Shown here: one piece after another, positions 16,735 to 26,124 of the stretch
Numbering within the stretch: the stretch's first letter is position 1
Layout of the letters: each line of letters starts with the position of its first letter
Assembly (NCBI RefSeq): GCF_001439695.1
Contig: NZ_JYLL01000028.1
Location: 17,608-81,607 of the forward strand
DNA: 64,000 nucleotides
From: Pseudomonas veronii
GTDB lineage: Bacteria > Pseudomonadota > Gammaproteobacteria > Pseudomonadales > Pseudomonadaceae
Direction: 5' to 3'
Made by a program: the position numbers and the translations under genes
The notes under the pieces: model-generated
What the model saw: the letters and a program-made list of their open reading frames with translations, nothing else
Databases searched by the model: none
What the model was told of the DNA's origin: nothing

Positions 16735-18710
16735 GCACGCCCCTGATCGAACTCAAGCACATCCGCAAATCCTACGGCGGCGGCGACAGCCCGCAGGTCG
16801 ACGTATTGCGCGGCGTCGACCTGTCGATCCATGCCGGGGAATTCGTCGCCATCGTCGGCGCCTCGGGTTCCGGCAAATCCACACTGATGAACATCCTCGG
16901 CTGCCTCGACCGCCCCACCGCCGGCGACTACCTGTTCGCCGGCGAAAACGTCGCGCACCTGGACAGCGACGCACTGGCTTGGCTGCGCCGCGAAGCCTTC
17001 GGCTTTGTGTTCCAGGGCTACCACTTGATCCCGTCGGCGTCGGCCCAGGAAAACGTCGAAATGCCGGCGATCTACGCCGGCATCAGCGCCGCCGAACGCC
17101 ACGCCCGCGCCAGGGCCCTGCTCACGCGCCTGGGCCTGGCCGACCGCACCGGCAACCGTCCGCATCAACTGTCCGGCGGCCAGCAGCAACGGGTCTCCAT
17201 CGCCCGCGCGCTGATGAACGGGGGGCATATCATCCTCGCCGACGAGCCCACCGGCGCCCTCGACAGCCACAGCGGCGCCGAGGTAATGCGCCTGCTCGAC
17301 GAACTGGCCAGCCAGGGCCACGTGGTGATCCTGATCACCCACGACCGCGACGTGGCGGCGCGGGCCAACCGCATCATCGAAATTCGCGACGGCCTGATCA
17401 TCAGCGACTCGGCCGACAGCACCCGCCACCGCCCGGCCAGCGCCGACAGCGCCGACAGCGCGGCGCTGCAAGCCGTCGACCTGCGCCAGCGCCTGGCCGA
17501 AGGCGCCGAGCACAACGGCGCGTGGAAGGCCGAACTGCTCGACGCCGTGCAGGCCGCCTGGCGCGTGATGTGGATCAACCGCTTCCGCACCGCCCTGACC
17601 CTGCTCGGGATCATCATCGGCGTGGCCTCGGTGGTGGTGATGCTGGCGGTGGGCGAAGGCAGCAAGCGCCAGGTCATGGCACAGATGGGCGCATTCGGCT
17701 CCAACATCCTCTACCTCAGTGGCTCCTCGCCCAACCCGCGCACGCCGCTGGGCATCGTGACCCTCAACGATGTCGCGGCATTGGCGACGCTGCCGCAGAT
17801 CAAGCGGATCATGCCGGTCAACGGCAGCGACGCCGGCATCCGCTACGGCAACCTGGATTACCTGGCCTATGTGGGCGGCAACGACGTCAACTTTCCGCAG
17901 ATCTTCAACTGGCCGGTGGTCGAGGGCAGTTACTTCACCGAAGCCGACGAGCGCGCCGGTGCCACGGTCGCGGTGATCGGCCACCGCATCCGCGAGAAAC
18001 TGTTCAAGCAGGTCAGCCCGATCGGCCAATACATCCTCATCGAAAACGTGCCTTTCCAGGTGATCGGCGTGCTCGCGGAAAAGGGCTCCAGCTCCGGCAA
18101 TAAAGACAGCGACGACCGCGTGGCCATTCCCTACTCCGCCGCCAGCGTGCGCCTGTTCGGCACGTACAACCCCGAATACGTGGTGATTGCCGCCGCCGAT
18201 GCGCGCAAGGTACGGGAAGCCGAACAAGCCATCGACCAACTGATGCTGCGCCTGCATAACGGCAAGCGTGACTACCAACTGACCAACAACGCGGCAATGA
18301 TCCAGGCCGAGGCGCACACGCAAAACACGCTGTCGCTGATGCTCGGTTCGATCGCCGCGATTTCGCTGCTGGTGGGCGGCATCGGGGTGATGAACATCAT
18401 GTTGATGACCGTGCGCGAACGCACCCGCGAAATCGGTATCCGCATGGCCACCGGCGCGCGCCAGCGCGACATCCTGCGCCAGTTCCTGACCGAGGCGCTG
18501 ATGCTCTCGGTGGTTGGCGGCCTGTGCGGTATCGGCCTGGCGCTGCTGGTCGGCGGCGTGCTGATGCTGGCCAAGGTCGCGGTGCAGTTTTCCCTGGTGG
18601 CGGTGCTCGGCGCGTTTGGCTGCGCACTGGTCACTGGCGTCGTATTCGGCTTTATGCCGGCCCGTAAAGCTGCCCGGCTCGATCCGGTTAAGGCGTTGAC
18701 CAGTGAATAA
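16731..18710 (+). CDS. pvdT: Pyoverdine export ABC transporter PvdT (MacB type)
   Basis: 659-aa fused ATPase-permease. Walker A is VGASGSGKST (about 42-51), signature LSGGQQQR, Walker B HIILADEP followed by TGALDSHSG. After a linker come one membrane helix (FRTALTLLGIIIGVASVVVMLAV), a large periplasmic MacB domain and three C-terminal helices (from ISLLVGGIGVMNIMLM). No ATG fits; TTG 16731, overlapping the pvdR stop and preceded by a G-rich site, places homology correctly (STPLIELKHIRKSYGGGDSP). The upstream open frame from 16233 is a shadow of pvdR. Confidence 0.9.
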   Translation: MSTPLIELKHIRKSYGGGDSPQVDVLRGVDLSIHAGEFVAIVGASGSGKSTLMNILGCLDRPTAGDYLFAGENVAHLDSDALAWLRREAFGFVFQGYHLIPSASAQENVEMPAIYAGISAAERHARARALLTRLGLADRTGNRPHQLSGGQQQRVSIARALMNGGHIILADEPTGALDSHSGAEVMRLLDELASQGHVVILITHDRDVAARANRIIEIRDGLIISDSADSTRHRPASADSADSAALQAVDLRQRLAEGAEHNGAWKAELLDAVQAAWRVMWINRFRTALTLLGIIIGVASVVVMLAVGEGSKRQVMAQMGAFGSNILYLSGSSPNPRTPLGIVTLNDVAALATLPQIKRIMPVNGSDAGIRYGNLDYLAYVGGNDVNFPQIFNWPVVEGSYFTEADERAGATVAVIGHRIREKLFKQVSPIGQYILIENVPFQVIGVLAEKGSSSGNKDSDDRVAIPYSAASVRLFGTYNPEYVVIAAADARKVREAEQAIDQLMLRLHNGKRDYQLTNNAAMIQAEAHTQNTLSLMLGSIAAISLLVGGIGVMNIMLMTVRERTREIGIRMATGARQRDILRQFLTEALMLSVVGGLCGIGLALLVGGVLMLAKVAVQFSLVAVLGAFGCALVTGVVFGFMPARKAARLDPVKALTSE

Positions 18711-20118
18711 ACGATCCCCCGCCCCCCCTGTGTGCGTACTCGGCCTGTGCCTGCTGCTCAATGCCTGCGCCGCCAGCCTGCCCGCCGTCGACAGCGGCGT
18801 GGCAGCACCGACCGCCTGGCAGTACGCCGAGCGTGACGCCGCCCAACTCAACAACCAGCGCTGGTGGACGCAATTCGGCAGCCCGCAACTGAACCGCCTG
18901 ATCGAACAGGCACGCCGTGACAGTTTTGACGTGGCGGCCGCCGTCGCACGGGTGCGCCAGGCCCAAGCCACGGCAGTGATCGCCGGCGCACCGCTGTTGC
19001 CGGAAGTGAAGTTCAACCTGTCCACCAGCCATCAGAAGTTACTGCGCGGCCAGGGCGGGCCGGACCTGGACGCGACGCAAAGCAATGACACGGTCAACAG
19101 CTTCGGCGCCAACCTCAGCGCCAGTTATGAAGTGGATTTCTGGGGCGGCCGCGCTGCCGCGCGAGACAGCGCCCTGCATAGCCTGCGGGCCAGCGCGTCG
19201 GACCAGGCTACCGTGGAACTGACCCTGCTCAGCAACGTCGCCGACCGCTACGCGCAAACCCTCGCCGCACGCCAGCGCGAGCAGATCGCCGAGTTGAACC
19301 TGGCGAATGCACGCAACGTGCTGGAATTGGTGCAGACCCGCTACGACGCCGGTTCCGCCACGGCCCTGGAACTGGCCCAGCAGCAAAGCCTGGTCGCCAG
19401 CCAGCAACGGCAATTGCCGCTGATTCAACAACTGGCGCAAGAGTCGCGGATCACCCTCGCCGCCCTCCTCGGCCAGCCGGTCCAGGCGTTGGACCTGGGC
19501 ACCGAGCCCTTCCAGGCCCTCACCTGGCCGCGCATCGGCTCGGGCGTGCCCAGCCAACTGCTGAGCCGGCGCCCCGACCTGGCCAAGGCCGAGGCCGAAC
19601 TGGCGGCGGCGCAAGCAGATGTTCGCGTCGCCCGCGCGGCCATGCTGCCTGCGGTGACGCTCGGCGCGACCTTCGGCTCCGACGCCGGCAAAGCCGTGGA
19701 GATCCTGCGCAGCCCGTATTACACGCTGACGGGCGGCCTGGTCGCACCGATCTTCAACAACGGCCGTTTAACCGCCGAACGGGACAAGGCCCGCGCGCGC
19801 CAGGACGAGCTGCTGCAGACCTATCGCGGGGCGATCATCAACGGTTTCGCCGATGTGGAAAAAGCCCTCAGCAACATCACACGCCTGGACCAGCAGCGCC
19901 AATGGCAAACGCAAGAGCTGCAGGCGGCGCAGAACGCCTTGCGCATCGCCGAAAGCCGCTACCAGGCGGGCGCCGAAGACTGGCTGAGCGTGCTGGACAG
20001 CCAGCGCACCCTGTACACGGCCCAGGACCTGAATGTGCAACTGCGCTTGTCGCGCCTGCAAGCCAGTATCGCCTTGTACAAAGCTTTGGGCGGCGGCTGG
20101 GAATCCGACATCCGATAA
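18703..20118 (+). CDS. opmQ: Pyoverdine export outer-membrane lipoprotein OpmQ
   Basis: 471-aa TolC/OprM-family outer-membrane factor. A signal peptide with a lipobox (LLLNAC, Cys22) is followed by two repeated TolC-type coiled-coil/beta-barrel units (starting RWWTQFGSPQLNRLIEQA and GAEDWLSVLDSQRTLYTAQ). It starts with GTG 18703 inside the end of pvdT. Together with PvdR and PvdT it makes the tripartite PvdRT-OpmQ pump. A factor-independent terminator follows at 20207. Confidence 0.9.
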   Translation: MNKRSPAPPVCVLGLCLLLNACAASLPAVDSGVAAPTAWQYAERDAAQLNNQRWWTQFGSPQLNRLIEQARRDSFDVAAAVARVRQAQATAVIAGAPLLPEVKFNLSTSHQKLLRGQGGPDLDATQSNDTVNSFGANLSASYEVDFWGGRAAARDSALHSLRASASDQATVELTLLSNVADRYAQTLAARQREQIAELNLANARNVLELVQTRYDAGSATALELAQQQSLVASQQRQLPLIQQLAQESRITLAALLGQPVQALDLGTEPFQALTWPRIGSGVPSQLLSRRPDLAKAEAELAAAQADVRVARAAMLPAVTLGATFGSDAGKAVEILRSPYYTLTGGLVAPIFNNGRLTAERDKARARQDELLQTYRGAIINGFADVEKALSNITRLDQQRQWQTQELQAAQNALRIAESRYQAGAEDWLSVLDSQRTLYTAQDLNVQLRLSRLQASIALYKALGGGWESDIR

Positions 20119-20206
20119 ACGAAAGTCGCATTTCGTACACTCGCCGTTTTGTCCTCCTACATTTTTCCCCCCACGGTCCTTGGTAAAAAAGTCGTCCCGA
20201 ATAAGC

Positions 20207-20229
20207 AGCCACAACAGTGGCTTCTTTTT
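20207..20229 (+). terminator. Rho-independent terminator of pvdRT-opmQ
   Basis: AGCCAC (20207-20212), loop AACA, GTGGCT (20217-20222), followed by TCTTTTT. It lies 89 bp after the opmQ stop and 25 bp before the next start codon. Confidence 0.8.
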
Positions 20230-20254
20230 CTCACACGACAGGCCAGGATCGCTG

Positions 20255-21874
20255 ATGAAACCCCTTCCAGCTGCACGCGCAATCACCTACCGTTGCCTGG
20301 TGCTGGTCGCAGCCCTGGCGCCCACCGGCGCTTACGCTGAAACGCCGCGCTCGCCGTTCGGCATCGAATGGTTCCTGGACTGCCCGCAGCCGGCGCTCGA
20401 ACGCCTGGACCCGGAAGTCATCGAACGCACCCAATGCGGCATCGTCACCGCGCCCCTGGACCATGGGGCGCCAGAGCGTGGTCGCATCAGCTTCGACATC
20501 ACCCGTGTCGGCGCCAAACTGCCGCTGTCACGCCAAGGCGCGATATTCGCCAACCCGGGTGGCCCCGGGCTCGACGCCGGCGGCGCCTTCGCCGTACACC
20601 TGGCCACCGTCTGGAAGCACTACGCCCGACAACCCGACTGGGGCGACACTTACCGCCAATTGGCCGATACCTATGATGTGATCGAAGTCACCCCGCGGGG
20701 CCTGGGCCGGCTGCCGGGCTCACGCCTGGAATGCCGCTCCGACGCGCGGATCGTGCCGCAAGCGGACGTCAGCGAAGACCGCAGCGCGGCCAACCTCGCC
20801 GCCGCGCGCCAGAATGCGCGGTTGATCGCCCAAGCCTGCGCCAGCCACCCGCTGACGCCTTACATCACCACCGAGCAAACCGCCCGCGACCTGGAATTTG
20901 TGCGCAAGCAATTGGGCGAGTTGCAGTTCAACTACCTGGGCAACGCCTACGGCACCTGGCTCGGCGCCTGGTACGGCGGCCTGTTTCCGGCGAACGTGGG
21001 GCGCATGGTGCTCGACTCGAACATCAACTGGACCTCAACGTTCGAGCACGCCAGCGTGATCGTCGCCAGCGAAAAGGAGAAGATTTTCGAGCGTTTCGTG
21101 GCCCAGGCCGCCGCCCTCGACCCTGGTGTGTATCAGTTGGGCGACACGCCGGCCGCCGTGCGCCGTGTGTTCATGGAACTGCTGCCCAGCGTGCGTACCG
21201 CGCTGCGTTCCAGCAACCGTTTCTACAGCGACCCCGCCGGCCTGATGGGCGCCCACGTGCTCAGTCGCTGGCTGCGGGACACTCCCGACGGCGACGACCT
21301 GGCGCTGGAAACGCGTGCCCGCGCACACCGCTTCAGCCCCGACCCGGTGATCGAAGAGCGCGCCAAGTCGATGTTCAGCCTGCTGCTGCAACGCGTGCGC
21401 GAACCCTTGCAGGCCAACGTGCCCAAGCCCGGGCCGTTGCGCATGTCGGCCGCCGACTCGGTCAAAACCGCGATCCTGTGCAATGACTCGACCTACTCCA
21501 ACGAAGACCTCTGGCAGCAGAAAGAAACCGAATCACTCGCCAAGTACCCGGTCGCCGGCAGCGCCCTCGAGGCGCGTCAATGCACCACCTGGCCGCAACA
21601 ACACAGCCGGGGCTTGCCGTACAAGGAACTCGCCCGGCTCGACAGTCTGCTGATGGTCCAGGCCGAATTCGACGACCAAACCCCGTCCACCGGCGCCGCC
21701 TGGGCCTTCGAGCGCACCTTCCCGGCGAGCCGCGTACAACTGAAGAACGCCTATGCCCACGGGGTTTCGTTCAGCGGCGTGAGTGCCTGTGTGAACCAGT
21801 GGGTGGGCGATTATCTGATGCATGGGAACAAACCGCCGCGCTCGACGGTGTGTACGGATGCCACTGTGCAATGA
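20255..21874 (+). CDS. Alpha/beta hydrolase of the tripeptidyl-aminopeptidase (S33) type with altered nucleophile site
   Basis: 539-aa secreted protein: signal peptide to about residue 30 (ALAPTGAYA), a hydrolase core (GAIFANPGGPGLDAGG oxyanion segment, YDVIEVTPRGLG) and a TAP-like C-terminal domain. The expected nucleophile elbow G-x-S-Y-G reads GNAYG, with Ala231 where the family has Ser. The other triad candidates are present: D473 in DDQTP and H502 in AYAHGVSF. So it may have lost peptidase activity. ATG 20255 gives the signal peptide; the frame is open further upstream but crosses the terminator. No partner gene is evident. Confidence 0.75.
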   Translation: MKPLPAARAITYRCLVLVAALAPTGAYAETPRSPFGIEWFLDCPQPALERLDPEVIERTQCGIVTAPLDHGAPERGRISFDITRVGAKLPLSRQGAIFANPGGPGLDAGGAFAVHLATVWKHYARQPDWGDTYRQLADTYDVIEVTPRGLGRLPGSRLECRSDARIVPQADVSEDRSAANLAAARQNARLIAQACASHPLTPYITTEQTARDLEFVRKQLGELQFNYLGNAYGTWLGAWYGGLFPANVGRMVLDSNINWTSTFEHASVIVASEKEKIFERFVAQAAALDPGVYQLGDTPAAVRRVFMELLPSVRTALRSSNRFYSDPAGLMGAHVLSRWLRDTPDGDDLALETRARAHRFSPDPVIEERAKSMFSLLLQRVREPLQANVPKPGPLRMSAADSVKTAILCNDSTYSNEDLWQQKETESLAKYPVAGSALEARQCTTWPQQHSRGLPYKELARLDSLLMVQAEFDDQTPSTGAAWAFERTFPASRVQLKNAYAHGVSFSGVSACVNQWVGDYLMHGNKPPRSTVCTDATVQ

Positions 21875-21947
21875 GTCTCCGTTTGCGACCTTTCCACACC
21901 AGAAACGACACCCTGCGTTGACGCTACGGCCCAATCGTTATTAAGTG

Positions 21948-21976
21948 CTATTTATCCGCATTAATACGATAAATAG
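21948..21976 (+). promoter_or_regulatory. Perfect palindrome overlapping the gntR leader
   Basis: CTATTTATC (21948-21956) and GATAAATAG (21968-21976) form a perfect 9-bp inverted repeat with an 11-bp centre, ending 5 bp before the GntR start codon. Its position fits an autoregulatory operator. No clear Shine-Dalgarno lies between it and ATG 21982. Confidence 0.5.
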
Positions 21977-21981
21977 ACCCC

Positions 21982-22749
21982 ATGCTCACTCGCCCGCTAC
22001 GACGCAAACGCCAGAAGCTGTCCGACGTGATTGTCGAGTCGGTCAAGCGCTCCATCGTCACCGACGCCTTGAAGCCCGGCGACCGCCTGCCCACCGAGCG
22101 CGAGCTGATGGAAAGCTTCCAGTGCTCCAAGGGCTCGGCCCGCGAAGCGCTCAAGGCCCTGGAAGTCGAAGGCCTGGTCAGCACGCGCACCGGCCCGAGT
22201 GGCGGAGCCTACCTGAACCAGGCCGGCACCGAACCGGCCAGCCGCGCACTGCGCAACTACCTGCACTTCCAGCACCTGGATGGCGAACAGGTGTACCAGT
22301 TGCGCAAGGTCATCGAAGTGGAACTGGCGGTGTCGGTGCTCGGGCGCCTGAGCGAAGACGACTACCAGGCGCTGCAGGCCAACGTGGATTTTTGCAGCGC
22401 GCCGGAAGACAGCGAGGCCGGCCAGCGCGAACAACGCCTGGCGGAACTGGAGTTCCACAACCTGCTCGCCAAGGCCTGCCCCAACCCGCTGCTGAGCTTT
22501 ACGGCGCAATTTCTCAACGACCTGCTGCGCGACCTGGTGGTGCTGAAAAAAGCCTACAAGCCCAAGCGCAAGCAGTTCGACGCGGCCAACCTCGACTATC
22601 ACAAGCAACTGTTGAGCGCCTTTCGCGCCGGCGATGAAAGCGCGGTGCGCAGCCTGATGCATGAACACATGTGCGACGCCGAACACCATATGACCGCGCT
22701 CGAAGGCCAGGTCAGCCCGCATTTTCTACTGGAGTTCGATCACTCTTAA
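21982..22749 (+). CDS. GntR-family (FadR subfamily, FCD domain) regulator
   Basis: 255-aa regulator. The N-terminal winged helix (about 10-75) contains LKPGDRLPTERELMESFQCSKGSAREALKALEVEGLVSTRTGPSGG. The C-terminal FCD ligand domain (about 95-230) carries the family's acid/His positions in LAELEFHNLLAKAC and HEHMCDAEHH. It precedes the Liv-type importer and hydrolase genes and probably represses them until a small organic acid or amino-acid-like ligand binds. The ligand is unknown. Confidence 0.88.
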   Translation: MLTRPLRRKRQKLSDVIVESVKRSIVTDALKPGDRLPTERELMESFQCSKGSAREALKALEVEGLVSTRTGPSGGAYLNQAGTEPASRALRNYLHFQHLDGEQVYQLRKVIEVELAVSVLGRLSEDDYQALQANVDFCSAPEDSEAGQREQRLAELEFHNLLAKACPNPLLSFTAQFLNDLLRDLVVLKKAYKPKRKQFDAANLDYHKQLLSAFRAGDESAVRSLMHEHMCDAEHHMTALEGQVSPHFLLEFDHS

Positions 22750-22766
22750 GAACACCCCAGATCCAA

Positions 22767-22870
22767 TGTGGGAGGGAGCTTGCTCCCGATGAGGCCGGCA
22801 CAGTCACCGTTATATCGACTGACACACCGCTATCGGGAGCAAGTCCAATCGTCGCACCGCCCCTCCCACA
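22767..22870. repeat. REPIN with a 16-bp insertion in one arm
   Basis: Left arm TGTGGGAGGGAGCTTGCTCCCGAT; right arm ATCGGGAGCAAG ... CCCCTCCCACA. The right arm is interrupted by TCCAATCGTCGCACCG, which is absent from all other copies in the window. The arm subtype is GGAGCTTGCTCC. Confidence 0.8.
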
Positions 22871-22990
22871 GTTGACTGCATTCCAACCCGCACACTGCGT
22901 TACCCCAATAAAAAAATGCCTGCCCACAGGCCCTGCTCCACCGTATCGCCCTTGCCGCTCCTGCCAATAACTAAACCAGGGAGTCACCCC

Positions 22991-24193
22991 ATGCAGCGTC
23001 GTACGTTATTGAAAGCCAGCCTCACCCTCGCCTCCGCCCTGAGCCTGCCGCTGAGCGTGCGCTCGGCATTCGCCGCCGAGCCTTTTACCTTTTACGGCCT
23101 CAAGTCCATGTCTGGCGCCTTTGCCAGTTATGGCAAGTTCGCCGACATGGGTTCGCGCCTGGCGGTGGCGCAGCACCCCGAGATTCTTGGGCGCCCGCTG
23201 AACTACAAGGTCATCGACACCGAAGGCAACGCGGGCAAGGCGGTGCGCAAGGTGCAGGAAGCGATTGCGCAGGACGGCGCGCGGTTCTTCCAGGGCTGCA
23301 CCCTGTCGTCGTCGGCGCTGGCGGTGGCCAAGGAAGTCGACAAGGCCGGCGGCGTGTTCATGACCCCGGTGGGTGCCGATGAGGTCACCGGCAAAGACTG
23401 CAACCACGCGACCTTCCGCTGGTCGGTGCCGACCTACGGCGCGATCCGCGAAACCCTGGTGCCGCTGATCAAGCTGCTGCCGGACGCCAAGCGCTGGTAC
23501 ACCATCACCCCGCAATACGTGTTCGGCGAAGCCTTGCTCGAAGGCGCCAAAAACGTGCTCAAGGAACATGGCCTGGAACACGTCGGCAACAGCTACCACT
23601 CGCTGCAGGAGCAGGAATTCTCCGGCTACCTGACCAACGCCATCGCCACCAAGCCCGACGTACTGGTGCTGCTCAACTTCGGCAGCCAGTCGTCCAACAC
23701 CCTGCGCCAGGCGGTCAACTTCGGCATCAAGGAGCGCATGAAAGTGCTGCTGGTGTGGTCTGCCGGCCTCGACCAGTTCCAGGAACTGGGCAGCGATGTG
23801 CTCGAAGGCGTGTACCTCGGCGCGCAGTACTGGCACCAGGTCGACAGCCCGCTCAACCGCGAACTGGTCAAGCTGACCCAGGCCAAGTACGGCATCAACC
23901 CCACTTACCCGCTGGCCGCCGACTACATCAGCACCAAGGTCATGCTGGACACCATCATCGCCACCGGCAGCTTCGACGGGCCGACCGTGGCCAAGGCCAT
24001 GCAGGGCCTGAGTTTCGAGGGCCCCACCGGCAAGGAGTCGATCCGTGCCGGCGACCACCAGGTGATCAAGGATTACTACCTGCTGATCGGCAAGGCCGCC
24101 GCCGACATGGCCGACAAGGACGACCTGGCCAAAGTGCTCAGCGCCGGCCAGTCATTCCCGCCGGTCGAGGCCACGGGCTGCACGCTCGGCTGA
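22991..24193 (+). CDS. Branched-chain-amino-acid/amide-type ABC transporter binding protein
   Basis: 400-aa family 1 periplasmic-binding-fold protein (LivK/AmiC/UrtA class). The N terminus MQRRTLLKASLTLASALSL has twin arginines at 3-4, a hydrophobic stretch and a cleavage site near SAFAA, so Tat export is likely. The mature part starts FTFYGLKSMSGAFASYGKFADMG. ATG 22991 gives this signal. It heads livHMGF homologs and is followed by amide-hydrolysing enzymes, so the ligand is more likely an amide or carbamoyl compound than leucine. That is inference from context. Confidence 0.88.
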   Translation: MQRRTLLKASLTLASALSLPLSVRSAFAAEPFTFYGLKSMSGAFASYGKFADMGSRLAVAQHPEILGRPLNYKVIDTEGNAGKAVRKVQEAIAQDGARFFQGCTLSSSALAVAKEVDKAGGVFMTPVGADEVTGKDCNHATFRWSVPTYGAIRETLVPLIKLLPDAKRWYTITPQYVFGEALLEGAKNVLKEHGLEHVGNSYHSLQEQEFSGYLTNAIATKPDVLVLLNFGSQSSNTLRQAVNFGIKERMKVLLVWSAGLDQFQELGSDVLEGVYLGAQYWHQVDSPLNRELVKLTQAKYGINPTYPLAADYISTKVMLDTIIATGSFDGPTVAKAMQGLSFEGPTGKESIRAGDHQVIKDYYLLIGKAAADMADKDDLAKVLSAGQSFPPVEATGCTLG

Positions 24194-24251
24194 CCCCCTG
24201 ACTATTTGCACCGCAGGGCCGCGCGAGCGGCTTCCTGCCGAGGGTTCCTGC

Positions 24252-25112
24252 ATGCTCAATCTTTACCTGTTCCAGATACTCAATGGCCTTGGCCTGGGGA
24301 TGATCTACTTCCTGATCGCGGTCGGGCTGACGATCATTTTCGGCCTGCTCAACTTCGTCAACTTCGCCCACGGTGCGTTCTTCCTGCTGGGCGCCTACAT
24401 CTGCTACACCGCCGTGAGCCTCACCGGCAGCTTCTGGCTGGCGCTGCTGCTGGCACCGCTGGTGGTGGCCGCGCTGGCGTGGGTGATCGAGCGCTTGCTG
24501 ATCCAGCGGATTTATCACTTGCCGCACATGTTCCAGATCCTGGTGACGCTGGGGATCGCGCTGATCATCCAGGAAGCCAGCGTGATGATCTGGGGCCCGG
24601 TGGGCAAAAGCGTCGCCGTGCCGGAACTGCTGCGCGGGGTGCTGGTGCTGGGCGATTTCGTCTATCCCTATTACCGCCTGTTCCTCATCGTATTTTCCGG
24701 GCTGGTGGGCCTGGGCCTGTGGCTGCTGCTGGAACGCACGCGCTTCGGCGCACTGGTGCGCGCCGGCAGCGAGAGCACCGAAACCGTGTCGCTGCTGGGC
24801 ACGAATATCTTCCGCCTGTTCTCCATGACCTTTGCCCTCGGCGTCGGCCTGGCCGGCATGGCCGGCGTACTGTTCGCGCCGTTGCGCGGTGCCCAGCCCT
24901 TTGTCGGACCGGAAATTCTCGGGATCGCCTTTGTGGTTGTCGTCATCGGCGGCATGGGCTCGTTCAGCGGTGCGCTGGTCGGCGGTTTGCTGGTGGGCGT
25001 GGTGCAAAGCCTGATGACCACACTCTGGCCCCAGGGTGCGAGCCTGATGATCTACGGCGCGATGGCCGTGGTGATTCTGGTCCGCCCCTACGGCCTGTTC
25101 GGGAGAGCCTGA
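24252..25112 (+). CDS. Liv-type ABC transporter permease (LivH family)
   Basis: 286-aa permease with about eight hydrophobic helices. The family pattern GLTIIFGLLNFVNFAHGAFFLLGAY is near the N terminus, and VVVIGGMGSFSGALVGGLLVG near the C terminus is the ATPase-contact region. It lies 58 bp after the binding-protein gene and 1 bp before its LivM partner. Confidence 0.9.
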   Translation: MLNLYLFQILNGLGLGMIYFLIAVGLTIIFGLLNFVNFAHGAFFLLGAYICYTAVSLTGSFWLALLLAPLVVAALAWVIERLLIQRIYHLPHMFQILVTLGIALIIQEASVMIWGPVGKSVAVPELLRGVLVLGDFVYPYYRLFLIVFSGLVGLGLWLLLERTRFGALVRAGSESTETVSLLGTNIFRLFSMTFALGVGLAGMAGVLFAPLRGAQPFVGPEILGIAFVVVVIGGMGSFSGALVGGLLVGVVQSLMTTLWPQGASLMIYGAMAVVILVRPYGLFGRA

Positions 25113-25113
25113 C

Positions 25114-26124
25114 ATGAGCGAGAAAAATCCCCTGCCGTTCGCCAAGACCCAATCCAAAGCGATGTTGCTGTGGGTGCTGGCAGTGCTGATCGGCCTGCCG
25201 CTGGTCCTGCCCTCGGCGACCCTGGCCAGCGAGATTCTGATCTTTGCCATGGCCGCCCTGGCCTGCAACCTGTTGCTCGGCTACACCGGGCTGTTGTCGT
25301 TCGGCCAAGGCATCTTCTTTGGGGCCGGTGCGTACTGCGCGGCGCTGCTGATGATTCACCTGCAACTGGGTCTGTTCAGCGCGCTGCTCGGCGCTGCCGT
25401 GGCCGGCGGCTTTCTGGCGCTGCTGGTGGGTGCCCTGGCGATCCGCCGCACCGGCATCTACTTCGTCATGCTGACGCTCGCGTTCAGCCAGATGGCGTAT
25501 TTCGTCGCCTACACCCTGAGCGACTGGACCGGCGGCGACAACGGCCTGCTCAGCGTGCCGCGCCCGGAGATCCGCATCGGCGACAGCGTGTTGCTGTCGT
25601 TGGCCGACGCCCGCGCGTTCTACGGTTTTGTCGCGGTGCTGTTCCTGCTGATCTTTATCGGCGCACGCCGCGTCATCGCCTCGCCATTCGGCAGCACGCT
25701 GATGGCGATCCGCGAAAACGAAACCCGTGCCTCGGCCATCGGCTATGACACGCGCCACTTCAAGATCCTGGTGTTCGTGCTGTCCGGCGCGGTCACCGGG
25801 ATTGCCGGGGCGCTGTACGCCATGTTGCTGCACTTTGTGCCGCTGTCGAATATCGACCTGGCGATGTCCGAGAACATCCTGATCATGACCATCGTCGGCG
25901 GCACCGGCTCGCTGTTCGGTTCGTTGCTGGGCGCCGGTTCCATCGTGCTGCTGGGGGATTTCCTCTCCGACCTGTGGCCGCGCTGGCTGATGCTGCTGGG
26001 GGTGATCCTGATCCTGGTGGTGATCTTCATGCGCGGTGGTTTGTGGGGCGGCCTGGCGTCGCTGTTCGAGAAAGTGCGCGGCCGCCGCAAGGCCGTCGTC
26101 GTCGCCAAGGAGCAAGGGCTATGA
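25114..26124 (+). CDS. Liv-type ABC transporter permease (LivM family)
   Basis: 336-aa permease. LLGYTGLLSFGQGIFFGAGAYCAA and the later TIVGGTGSLFGSLLGAG are LivM hallmarks; the region RENETRASAIGYDTRHFKIL is the cytoplasmic coupling loop. The C-terminal tail is basic. Its stop overlaps the start of the first ATPase (ATGA at 26121). Confidence 0.9.
   Translation: MSEKNPLPFAKTQSKAMLLWVLAVLIGLPLVLPSATLASEILIFAMAALACNLLLGYTGLLSFGQGIFFGAGAYCAALLMIHLQLGLFSALLGAAVAGGFLALLVGALAIRRTGIYFVMLTLAFSQMAYFVAYTLSDWTGGDNGLLSVPRPEIRIGDSVLLSLADARAFYGFVAVLFLLIFIGARRVIASPFGSTLMAIRENETRASAIGYDTRHFKILVFVLSGAVTGIAGALYAMLLHFVPLSNIDLAMSENILIMTIVGGTGSLFGSLLGAGSIVLLGDFLSDLWPRWLMLLGVILILVVIFMRGGLWGGLASLFEKVRGRRKAVVVAKEQGL

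Noticed and set aside
16689..19025. 778-codon open frame on the minus strand across pvdT
   Set aside because: A mirror frame of the pvdT coding sequence; amino-acid content is biased and no family is recognisable.
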